Assembly (NCBI GenBank): GCA_030639705.1 | Contig: DAOWKX010000080.1 | Span: 1-5,562, forward strand | DNA: 5,562 nucleotides | Direction of reading: 5' to 3' | Source: Candidatus Aminicenantota bacterium | Lineage (GTDB): Bacteria > Acidobacteriota > Aminicenantia > UBA2199 | In this document: positions 1-5,562 of the stretch, piece after piece | How positions within the stretch are numbered: position 1 is the first letter of the stretch | Layout: each line of letters opens with the position of its first letter | Made by a program: the position numbers and the translations under genes | Notes under the pieces: model-generated | Seen by the model: the letters and a program-made list of their open reading frames with translations, nothing else | What the model was told of the DNA's origin: nothing | Database searches by the model: none

Positions 1-1
1 C

Positions 2-118
2 AAATTTTTCTTCAAAGTGGCTGAGGCCCATTTGGAATTTTTAAAAGATGCCAAAGGTAAAGTGACGGGACTCGGGTTACATCAGGGTGGAAGATGTTTG
101 AAAATGAAACGTAAATAA
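2..118 (+). CDS. C-terminal end of a DUF3471-type protein, probably a serine hydrolase (5' partial)
   Basis: The window opens inside this gene; 38 codons and a TAA stop (116-118) are visible. The peptide contains FFFKVAEAHLEFLKDAKG followed by KVTGLGLHQGGR and a basic end, MKRK. This matches the pattern I know from the DUF3471 tail: an aromatic and acidic strand, 'F.kDakGkVtgl.lhqgGr', then a basic 'kR' end. From family knowledge, the tail usually follows a beta-lactamase-fold (PF00144) serine hydrolase or penicillin-binding-protein-like domain, and such proteins are often exported. The catalytic domain lies outside the window, so the enzyme class is inferred only. The tail also occurs on other architectures. 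The gene converges on clpB with an 89-bp gap, and I see no convincing hairpin-plus-T-tract terminator in it. Confidence 0.7.
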   Translation, partial: KFFFKVAEAHLEFLKDAKGKVTGLGLHQGGRCLKMKRK

Positions 119-207
119 CTATGAAAATTCTGTTGACAACACTGATATTTCGAGGTGTAATATTTTTATGTCAGTAGATATTTTTGCCACCTTCAATAAT
201 TAACTTT

Positions 208-2772
208 TTACTCAAAGGTGAATTGGTCTTTTTGATAATCCACCTTCACCTTGGAACCGGGCCGCAGTTTTTCCTCCAGAATCAGGGTTGACAGTCTATC
301 CTGGATTTCCCGCTGTATAACCCGCCTTAACGGCCGGGCTCCCAGGGAGGGATTAAATCCCTTGTCGGCAATCATCTCCAGTGCTCTTTCTGATATTGTC
401 AAGTCTATCTTTGAGTTCTTGAGCAAATCGGATAAATAACCGATCTGGATGTGGGCAATCTCTTTGATGATTTCAGGCGATAGGGGTTTGAAGGTTATAA
501 TATCATCGATTCGGTTGAGGAACTCCGGTTTAAAATACTTAAACAACAGGTCGTTCAGATCCTTCTTAATTTCTTCGTAGCTGGATTTGTCCTGAATGAT
601 TTCAGATCCCAGATTAGAGGTCATGATAATTATCGTATTGGTAAAATTGATTGTCTTTCCCTTGGCATCTGTGAGTCGTCCGTCTTCTAATATTTGCAGT
701 AAAATATTAAAAACATCCGGATGGGCTTTTTCAATTTCATCCAGTAGGATGAGGGAATACGGCCTACGCTTGATGGCCTCGGTTAATTGCCCTCCCTCTT
801 CATAGCCCACATATCCCGGAGGAGCACCGATGAGTTTTGCAACCGAATGTTTTTCCATGTATTCGGACATATCAATACGAACCATGGCTTTTTCACTGTT
901 GAATATGAATGCACTCAGGGTTTTGGCCAGCTCTGTCTTTCCCACTCCGGTAGGACCCAGAAACATGAAAGACCCGATCGGCCGGTTGGGATCATTCAGA
1001 CCTGCTTTTGAACGGCGAATTGCCCGTGAAACCGCATCCACTGCTTCATCCTGCCCCACAACCCGTTTTTTTATCACCGCCTCCATATGCAACAATTTAT
1101 CCCGTTCTCCTTTCAATAACTTACTCACCGGAATTCCGGTCCATTTTGAAACCACTTCAGCGATATCCTCTTCCTTTATTTCTTCAGTCAACATCTTTTT
1201 CTCTTTTTGAAGTGCCGATAACTCTTTTTGTACAACCTCAATCTGGTTGTTTCGTTCGGGAATGGTTCCATATTGAATCTGAGAGGCTCTCTCATAATCA
1301 TTTTTACGCTCTGCTTCCATTTGCTGTTTTTTTAATCCCTCGATTTCAGCTTTCAGGTCCCTCAATCTGGCAATCAAATCTTTTTCCTTTTTCCAGTGGT
1401 CTTTAATCTGACTGCTCCTCACTTTCAAATCTTCCAGAGCATCGACCAATGATTTCAATTTTTCTTTTGAGTCCGGGCTATTTTCCTTTTTTAAGGCCTG
1501 CTTCTCAATCTCCATTTGAAGAATTTTTCTCTCCATTTCATCCAGCTCTTCTGGCAGGGAATCCATCTCAATCCTGAGTTTTGAGGATGCTTCATCCACC
1601 AGATCTATGGCCTTATCCGGTAAAAACCGGTCGGTAATATATCGGTCGGACAGAGTGGCAGCCGCTATTACTGCGGCATCGGTCACCTTTATTCCGTGAT
1701 GAATCTCATACTTTTCTTTTAATCCCCTTAAAATGGATATGGTTTCCTCCACCGAGGGTTCTTTAACAAATACCGGTTGAAACCGTCTTTCCAAGGCCGG
1801 ATCTTTTTCAATATATTTTTTATATTCATTCAATGTGGTGGCACCGATGGCTCTCAACTCACCCCTTGCCAGCGAAGGTTTCAACATATTCGAAGCATCA
1901 ACGGCACCTTCAGCAGCGCCAGCTCCTACAATGGTATGAAGTTCATCAATGAATAGAATAATTTCTCCATGGGAATCGGTTACCTCTTTAATTACAGCTT
2001 TCAGCCTATCCTCAAATTCACCGCGATACTTGGCTCCTGCTAAAAGACTCCCGATTTCCAGGGCAACAATTTTTTTATCTTTTAACATTTCCGGAACATC
2101 TTCCTGAACAATTCGAAGGGCAAGACCCTCAACAATGGCCGTTTTTCCAACACCGGCCTCTCCGATCAGAACCGGATTATTTTTTTTTCTTCTCACCAGT
2201 ACCTGCATGACCCGGCGGATTTCTTCATCTCTGCCAATAACCGGATCCAGCTTACCGTCGCGTGCTAATTGGACCAGATCCCGGGCATATCGCTTCAAGG
2301 CCTGCATTTTTTCCTCGGGACTGGGATCAGTGATCTTTTGATTCCCGCGAATTTGCATCAATGCCTCAAAGAACTTCTCCCGGCTAATTCCCTCAGATTT
2401 TAGAATATCCGAAGCCTCTCCCTTTTGATCGATAATGGCAATAAAGAGATGTTCGGTAGAAACATAATCATCTTTAAATTGTCTGGCAATTGAGGTGGCT
2501 TCATTTAGAACCTCTTTAAAGGCTTTATTGGCATATTGTTCACCACCCTGAACAGACGGTATTTTTTTCAGGGACTCATCTATTTTTATGGTTATTCTGG
2601 AAATATCAATGCCAATCTTCTTGATCACCTCGGGAACAATGTTTTTGGAATCAGCTAAAATACTCCGGGTTAGATGCAGGGGAGTGACCTCCTGATGTCT
2701 ATGCTCCCTGGCAATGTTAACACTTGACTCGATGGCACTATTGGATTTCAGGGTAAATGCGTCATGATTCAT
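208..2772 (-). CDS. clpB: ATP-dependent protein disaggregase ClpB (Hsp104/ClpB chaperone)
   Basis: The 854-residue product matches the usual ClpB length (about 857 in E. coli). ClpB is a cytoplasmic AAA+ hexamer that, with DnaK/DnaJ/GrpE, threads aggregated protein through its central pore. Domain order: Clp N-domain (about 1-145); AAA-1 with Walker A GEAGVGKT 204-211, pore-loop KYRG with Tyr249, Walker B ILFIDE 272-277 and arginine pair 329-330; coiled-coil middle domain (about 405-530) including the conserved QYG..PE stretch around Tyr501; AAA-2 with Walker A GPTGVGKT 606-613, pore-loop GYVG with Tyr654, Walker B ILLDEIE 675-681, sensor-1 Asn720 and arginine finger Arg754; C-terminal small domain with sensor-2 GAR 811-813. 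All catalytic residues appear intact. The long middle domain and the absence of an IGL/IGF ClpP-binding loop separate it from ClpA, ClpC and ClpX. The ATG start is supported by an AAAAGGAG site 8 nt upstream. It is transcribed alone from the promoter at 2797-2825 and diverges from the helicase gene. Confidence 0.98.
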   Translation of the reverse strand: MNHDAFTLKSNSAIESSVNIAREHRHQEVTPLHLTRSILADSKNIVPEVIKKIGIDISRITIKIDESLKKIPSVQGGEQYANKAFKEVLNEATSIARQFKDDYVSTEHLFIAIIDQKGEASDILKSEGISREKFFEALMQIRGNQKITDPSPEEKMQALKRYARDLVQLARDGKLDPVIGRDEEIRRVMQVLVRRKKNNPVLIGEAGVGKTAIVEGLALRIVQEDVPEMLKDKKIVALEIGSLLAGAKYRGEFEDRLKAVIKEVTDSHGEIILFIDELHTIVGAGAAEGAVDASNMLKPSLARGELRAIGATTLNEYKKYIEKDPALERRFQPVFVKEPSVEETISILRGLKEKYEIHHGIKVTDAAVIAAATLSDRYITDRFLPDKAIDLVDEASSKLRIEMDSLPEELDEMERKILQMEIEKQALKKENSPDSKEKLKSLVDALEDLKVRSSQIKDHWKKEKDLIARLRDLKAEIEGLKKQQMEAERKNDYERASQIQYGTIPERNNQIEVVQKELSALQKEKKMLTEEIKEEDIAEVVSKWTGIPVSKLLKGERDKLLHMEAVIKKRVVGQDEAVDAVSRAIRRSKAGLNDPNRPIGSFMFLGPTGVGKTELAKTLSAFIFNSEKAMVRIDMSEYMEKHSVAKLIGAPPGYVGYEEGGQLTEAIKRRPYSLILLDEIEKAHPDVFNILLQILEDGRLTDAKGKTINFTNTIIIMTSNLGSEIIQDKSSYEEIKKDLNDLLFKYFKPEFLNRIDDIITFKPLSPEIIKEIAHIQIGYLSDLLKNSKIDLTISERALEMIADKGFNPSLGARPLRRVIQREIQDRLSTLILEEKLRPGSKVKVDYQKDQFTFE
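2305..2316 (-). promoter_or_regulatory. Possible internal ribosome binding site and start for short ClpB (ClpB-deltaN)
   Basis: On the minus strand GAGG is followed by five A residues and an in-frame ATG, codon 156 of clpB (2305-2307). The site falls between the N-domain and AAA-1. That is where E. coli clpB uses an internal GTG near codon 149 to make the N-domain-less isoform. Starting here would give a protein of 699 residues with both ATPase rings and the middle domain intact. The sequence and position are seen directly. Use as a start is inferred by analogy, and the short spacing makes it a moderate site. Confidence 0.4.
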
Positions 2773-2780
2773 CCGAGCAA

Positions 2781-2788
2781 CTCCTTTT
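2781..2788 (-). promoter_or_regulatory. Ribosome binding site of clpB
   Basis: The minus strand reads AAAAGGAG, followed by an 8-nt spacer and the ATG at 2770-2772. This fixes the clpB start. The nearest upstream ATG (2789-2791) is out of frame. Confidence 0.9.
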
Positions 2789-2796
2789 CATGATAA

Positions 2797-2825
2797 ATAA
2801 TAGTATAGATTTTCCGGAATGTCAA
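2797..2825 (-). promoter_or_regulatory. Sigma70-type promoter of clpB
   Basis: On the minus strand a perfect -35 TTGACA (2820-2825) is followed by a 17-bp spacer and a -10 TATTAT (2797-2802), one mismatch from consensus. Transcription would begin near 2790, leaving a leader of only about 18 nt that carries little more than the ribosome binding site. The spacer contains the 8-bp perfect palindrome TTCCGGAA (2812-2819). It could be an operator, but it is short enough to be chance. No CIRCE (HrcA) or HAIR (HspR) element is visible, and the boxes fit a vegetative sigma factor better than the E. coli sigma32 consensus. Confidence 0.8.
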
Positions 2826-2910
2826 TTGTTTTATAATATTATTGTTAGATTTATATGAGCATACCTTTATCATATTTTATCATCAATCTTAATATTTGTT
2901 TTGACATTCC
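2816..2910. repeat. 10-bp inverted repeat (TTGACATTCC) flanking 75 bp between divergent genes
   Basis: GGAATGTCAA at 2816-2825 is the exact reverse complement of TTGACATTCC at 2901-2910. The left arm contains the -35 box of clpB. The right arm puts an identical -35-like box on the plus strand facing the helicase gene. The match stops after exactly 10 bp on both sides. It may be two binding sites for one regulator, mirrored -35 regions, or coincidence. Confidence 0.45.
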
Positions 2911-2929
2911 TATCATATTCACATTCAAT
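2901..2929 (+). promoter_or_regulatory. Weak candidate promoter toward the helicase gene
   Basis: A perfect TTGACA (2901-2906) is followed 17 bp later by TTCAAT (2924-2929), a poor -10 box. If used, the message would have a leader of roughly 140 nt before the first plus-strand start, carrying the GC-rich palindrome. The helicase gene must be transcribed from somewhere in this divergent region, but no other candidate looks better. Confidence 0.25.
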
Positions 2930-2986
2930 TCTTCAAAATCAAGCCATTTTTTTTTATTTATTTTTAGTAAATTCATATACGCGAGA

Positions 2987-3043
2987 GGGAATTTCTTCTG
3001 AGCGTGCCCCGCAATGAGCGAAGAATGGCTGGAAGATATTCCC
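2987..3043. repeat. GC-rich imperfect palindrome upstream of the helicase gene
   Basis: Arms GGGAATTTCTTC (2987-2998) and GAAGATATTCCC (3032-3043) pair at 11 of 12 positions around a 33-bp centre. The centre holds a direct repeat TGAGCG (2999-3004 and 3015-3020). It also allows a competing stem, TTCTTC (2993-2998) with GAAGAA (3020-3025). No T-tract follows, so it is not an intrinsic terminator. Its abrupt GC rise inside AT-rich DNA is the look of a dispersed intergenic palindromic repeat. Only one copy is in the window, so repetition is not shown. Confidence 0.4.
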
Positions 3044-3066
3044 GGAAGCAACTACAAAAAATATTT

Positions 3067-3071
3067 GGAGG
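3067..3071 (+). promoter_or_regulatory. Ribosome binding site of the leader ORF
   Basis: GGAGG lies 6 nt before the ATG at 3078 and 35 nt before the helicase ATG at 3107. It is the only good Shine-Dalgarno site in front of the helicase gene. Its spacing suits the short ORF rather than the helicase start. Confidence 0.65.
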
Positions 3072-3077
3072 TTTACT

Positions 3078-3110
3078 ATGGGCTATCATTATGATACTTT
3101 ACATCCATGA
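3078..3110 (+). CDS. Putative 10-codon leader ORF coupled to the helicase gene
   Basis: ATG at 3078 opens the peptide MGYHYDTLHP, ending with TGA at 3108-3110. The stop overlaps the helicase start in an ATGA junction (helicase ATG 3107-3109). The leader has a strong GGAGG at ideal spacing, while the helicase ATG has none nearby. A simple reading is that ribosomes load on the leader, terminate and restart at the overlapping ATG. The peptide itself resembles nothing I recognise and may matter only for coupling. The sequence facts are direct; translation is inferred. Confidence 0.4.
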   Translation: MGYHYDTLHP

Positions 3111-5464
3111 ATGATGATAAAGATATTAAAATAGAACGGGCATTGAAAGATATCTTTAAATTGAAGAATGATTCATTAAGCAGCGCTAACGTCTTTAAAA
3201 TCAGTGCATTTAACGGTGAATTCAAAGATTTCCCGGAAAAACTTTCTTCCCAAGTGATCCGGGTATATAAACGAAAAGGAATCAACCAATTATACTCTCA
3301 TCAGGCTCAGGGTATCGAAGAAGTCCTTAAAGGTAATAATCTGGTGGTTGCCACACCGACTGCATCGGGAAAAACCCTGATCTACAATGCCGTTACCCTT
3401 AATGCACTGTATAAAAACGCTTCTTCAAGATCACTGTATCTATTCCCTACCAAAGCACTCTCCCAGGACCAGCTGTCCGAACTCTTCGAAGTGAACCGCT
3501 TATTGTCCGATAGCCTGGCATTATACACCTATGACGGCGACACCCCGCAAAGCATGAGAAAATCAATTCGGAAAAATGCCCAGATTGTTCTCACCAATCC
3601 CTATATGTTACACTCGGGTATCCTCCCCCACCACACCAAATGGATCAATTTGTTTGAAAATCTAAAATATGTGATTATCGACGAACTTCATTATTATACG
3701 GGTGTATTCGGTTCCCACATGAGCAATATTATACGCAGGCTGAAACGCATCTGTCATTTCTATGGTTCCCAACCTGTTTTTATCATGTCCTCTGCCACCA
3801 TCGCCAATCCAAAAGAATTGGCTGAAGGACTGATTGAAGACGAGGTGATTCTGGTTGACAGAAACGGATCGCCTCACGGTGAAAAACATATTATTTTTTT
3901 CAATCCCCCGGTCATCAATAAACAGCTTGGTATTCGAAAATCCTATGTTTTAATTGCCCGTTTGATTACCGGCATATTTCTGAAAAATGATCTCCAGGTG
4001 ATTACTTTTGCCAACTCCCGATTGGTTACTGAAATATTAGTGAAATATTTAAAGAGTGATTTTGAAAAAAGTCTGACCGATGTGGGAAAAGTACGGGGTT
4101 ACCGGGGCGGATACCTCCCGATAAAAAGACGTGAAATCGAAAGGGGCTTGAGATCCGGAAAGATTCAGGCCGTTGTCTCAACCAATGCACTGGAACTGGG
4201 GATTGATATCGGTTCCCTGGACGCAGCAGTACTGGCAGCCTATCCGGGAACCATTGCCTCTACCTGGCAAAGAATCGGACGGGCAGGCAGGCGATCCAGC
4301 AAATCAATCGGAGTCCTGGTCTCCTCTTCATCTCCTGTCAACCAGTTTATAGTCAATCATCCTGAGTACTTTTCCGAACGATCTCCGGAAATGGGCCTGA
4401 TAAATCCGGATAACCTGACCATTCTGATCGAACATATTAAATGTGCGGCCTTTGAGCTCCCTTTTGTGAAAGGAGACAAATTCGGAAGAGAAAATCTGGA
4501 AGAAATCCTGAACTATCTTTCGGAAAATGAAGTTCTTTTTAAAAAAAAAGACAAATGGTTCTGGACGGAAGAAGGATATCCGGCCGATGCAGTGAGTATT
4601 AACCGGATTACATCAGATAATTTTGTGGTGGTGGACCGATCACAGGGTAACAAAATCATTGCCGAAGTTGACTTTTCCTCAGCCCTGGAAACCCTTCACC
4701 CCAAAGCCATCTACATCCTGGAAGGCGAACAGTATGTGGTGGAAGAATTCGATTATGAAAACCGCAAAGCTTATGTTCGGGAATCAAACTCCGACTATTT
4801 TACCGACGCCATCACCTATACCAAAATCTCAATACTTGATATTTTCGATGATACCAAAGAAACAAATTACAACTATTTTTATGGCGATGTTCATGTTTTT
4901 TCACAGGTGGTGGGTTTTAAAAAGTTAAGATTCTTCACCAATGAAAATGTCGGAGCAGGAGATTTACAGCTCCCCCAGCAGGATATGCACACCACTTCAT
5001 TCTGGATTACCATAAAGGAAGACTTCCTCGGATCCATTGACATTAGTCCGGAAGAAAAAATCGAAGCCATATACGGAGTGGCACATCTCATCCGGCAAAT
5101 CAGTGCAGTCATTCTTATGTGTGCACCGAGGGATATTGGAGTGTCGGTTGAAGACAACATCAGCAAAACCGAAATCCACATCAATACAGCCAGAGAAATG
5201 TCACTCCGAAAAAAAACCGATCCCGGTTATCATTTTGAACCCAACATTTATATCTTCGACAATTACCCGAATGGGATTGGATTTTCTGAGACCTTATATG
5301 AAAAAATCGATACCCTGCTGAATCAAGTTCTTCAGGTTATTGAGAGCTGCAAATGCAGCCGTGGCTGCCCCTCCTGTATCGGGCCTCCGGTCAGGACAAC
5401 GGGTAATCCGAAAACCGCAGCCACATTTATTATCAAACGAATTCTGAATCGGATTTGTCACTAA
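3107..5464 (+). CDS. mrfA: MrfA/YprA-type (Hrq1-like) DNA helicase with DUF1998 zinc-binding C-terminus
   Basis: The 785-residue superfamily 2 helicase resembles B. subtilis MrfA (YprA, about 749 residues) along its whole length. Visible motifs: Q-like LYSHQAQGIE 62-71; Walker A ATPTASGKT 82-90; motif Ia FPTKALSQDQ 113-122; YDGDTP 142-147; TNPYMLHSGILPHHTKW 163-179; motif II DELH 192-195; motif III SSAT 228-231; motif IV TFANSR 300-305; RGYRGGYLP 330-338; motif V STNALELGIDIG 358-369; motif VI QRIGRAGR 388-395. The C-terminal DUF1998-type region has DNYPNGIGFSE 718-728 and the metal site Cys748, Cys750, Cys754, Cys757. MrfA is an ATP-dependent 3'-to-5' DNA helicase that works with the nuclease MrfB in UvrABC-independent repair of mitomycin C damage. 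That role is transferred by homology. No mrfB follows; the next gene is convergent. The ATG at 3107 is the only start after an in-frame TGA at 3092-3094, and it overlaps the leader ORF. The gene ends in tandem stops TAA TAG. All catalytic motifs appear intact. Confidence 0.93.
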   Translation: MNDDKDIKIERALKDIFKLKNDSLSSANVFKISAFNGEFKDFPEKLSSQVIRVYKRKGINQLYSHQAQGIEEVLKGNNLVVATPTASGKTLIYNAVTLNALYKNASSRSLYLFPTKALSQDQLSELFEVNRLLSDSLALYTYDGDTPQSMRKSIRKNAQIVLTNPYMLHSGILPHHTKWINLFENLKYVIIDELHYYTGVFGSHMSNIIRRLKRICHFYGSQPVFIMSSATIANPKELAEGLIEDEVILVDRNGSPHGEKHIIFFNPPVINKQLGIRKSYVLIARLITGIFLKNDLQVITFANSRLVTEILVKYLKSDFEKSLTDVGKVRGYRGGYLPIKRREIERGLRSGKIQAVVSTNALELGIDIGSLDAAVLAAYPGTIASTWQRIGRAGRRSSKSIGVLVSSSSPVNQFIVNHPEYFSERSPEMGLINPDNLTILIEHIKCAAFELPFVKGDKFGRENLEEILNYLSENEVLFKKKDKWFWTEEGYPADAVSINRITSDNFVVVDRSQGNKIIAEVDFSSALETLHPKAIYILEGEQYVVEEFDYENRKAYVRESNSDYFTDAITYTKISILDIFDDTKETNYNYFYGDVHVFSQVVGFKKLRFFTNENVGAGDLQLPQQDMHTTSFWITIKEDFLGSIDISPEEKIEAIYGVAHLIRQISAVILMCAPRDIGVSVEDNISKTEIHINTAREMSLRKKTDPGYHFEPNIYIFDNYPNGIGFSETLYEKIDTLLNQVLQVIESCKCSRGCPSCIGPPVRTTGNPKTAATFIIKRILNRICH

Positions 5465-5475
5465 TAGATACCGGA

Positions 5476-5562
5476 TCAATCCTCACTTTCTTCCAAAATG
5501 TAAACATCGCTCTGATCCTCTTCTCTCTTAATTTTTTTAAGGGCCTCTTCCAGATCTTCCGG
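5476..5562 (-). CDS. C-terminal end of an unidentified acidic protein (partial)
   Basis: The last 28 codons and a TGA stop (5476-5478) of a minus-strand gene run off the right edge. The peptide starts PEDLEEALKKIKREEDQ and ends SDVYILEESED. It is rich in Glu, Asp and Lys, predicted largely helical, and finishes with an acidic tail. I do not recognise the family. Uninterrupted frame to the edge and a plausible C-terminal composition support a real gene, but 28 residues cannot settle it. It shows nothing like MrfB, the usual MrfA partner. It converges on the helicase gene, with only 11 bp between the two stop codons and no terminator hairpin in the gap. Confidence 0.55.
   Translation of the reverse strand, partial: PEDLEEALKKIKREEDQSDVYILEESED

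Larger units (their letters stand above)
2773..3077. other. Divergent intergenic region between clpB and the helicase gene
   Basis: About 305 bp separate clpB from the first ORF on the plus strand. The clpB side is very AT-rich and carries its promoter and ribosome binding site. The middle (2827-2976) is AT-rich with a nine-T run at 2947-2955. It also has a minus-strand 41-codon ORF (2851-2976) with no Shine-Dalgarno site. The part from about 2980 to 3050 is abruptly more GC-rich and palindromic. No tRNA, riboswitch or convincing terminator is seen. Confidence 0.7.

Noticed and set aside
168..203. An 11-codon ORF between the DUF3471 gene and clpB
   Set aside because: The GAGG upstream is 12 nt away and overlaps the putative -10 box; there is no recognisable peptide.
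188..220. CACCTT/AAGGTG inverted repeat around the clpB stop as a possible terminator
   Set aside because: The stem is 6 bp with a loop of about 21 nt, overlaps coding sequence and is not followed by a clean T-tract on either strand.
830..1210. Long plus-strand ORFs antisense to clpB (including 1008-1406)
   Set aside because: They are shadows of a highly conserved gene. Their peptides are low-quality, lack ribosome binding sites and resemble no family.
208..2772. ClpA or ClpC (protease-linked) identity instead of ClpB
   Set aside because: The long coiled-coil middle domain and the lack of an IGL/IGF loop for ClpP binding in AAA-2 fit ClpB.
2947..2966. T-rich run as an intrinsic terminator on the plus strand
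   Set aside because: No GC-rich hairpin precedes it and no plus-strand gene ends upstream of it.
4891..5184. Minus-strand ORFs antisense to the helicase (also 3076-3285, 3662-3889 and 5294-5479)
   Set aside because: They overlap a full-length gene with intact motifs throughout, have no Shine-Dalgarno sites and have unnatural composition.
3107..5464. RecQ or Lhr identity for the helicase
   Set aside because: The C-terminal CxCxxxCxxC cluster with the DNYPNGIG motif and near-collinear motifs point to the MrfA/YprA (Hrq1-like) group. RecQ's RQC/HRDC domains and the Lhr core are absent.

Overview
This is an ordinary bacterial chromosomal window with two large, intact housekeeping or repair genes and the ends of two others. 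No phage, insertion sequence, CRISPR array, tRNA or rRNA is visible. DNA is moderately AT-rich, and the intergenic stretches are clearly richer in A+T than the genes. A near-consensus sigma70-type promoter and clear Shine-Dalgarno sites argue against a typical Bacteroidota. The DUF3471-like tail at the left edge is common in Gram-negative environmental phyla, but the phylum cannot be fixed from this window.

Layout from left to right. (1) Positions 2-118 (+) hold the last 38 codons of a protein with a DUF3471-like C-terminus, usually the tail of a beta-lactamase-fold serine hydrolase. (2) A convergent 89-bp gap has no clear terminator. (3) Positions 208-2772 (-) hold a full-length ClpB disaggregase with its own strong promoter (2797-2825) and ribosome binding site. 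(4) A divergent AT-rich intergenic region (2773-3077) contains the clpB promoter, a 10-bp inverted repeat that includes the clpB -35 box, and a GC-rich imperfect palindrome. (5) A 10-codon leader ORF (3078-3110, +) has a good Shine-Dalgarno site and overlaps the next start in an ATGA junction. (6) Positions 3107-5464 (+) hold a full-length MrfA/YprA-type (Hrq1-like) superfamily 2 DNA helicase with a C-terminal DUF1998-type four-cysteine zinc site. (7) After an 11-bp convergent gap, positions 5476-5562 (-) hold the acidic C-terminal end of an unidentified protein.

clpB and the helicase gene are divergent and belong to different stress responses, protein aggregation and DNA damage. There is no strong sign that they work together beyond sharing a compact intergenic region. 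No undescribed system is evident. The best second-look items are the leader ORF coupled to the helicase start, an internal ClpB start with its own ribosome binding site, the inverted TTGACATTCC pair between the divergent genes, the GC-rich palindrome, and the absence of an adjacent mrfB.
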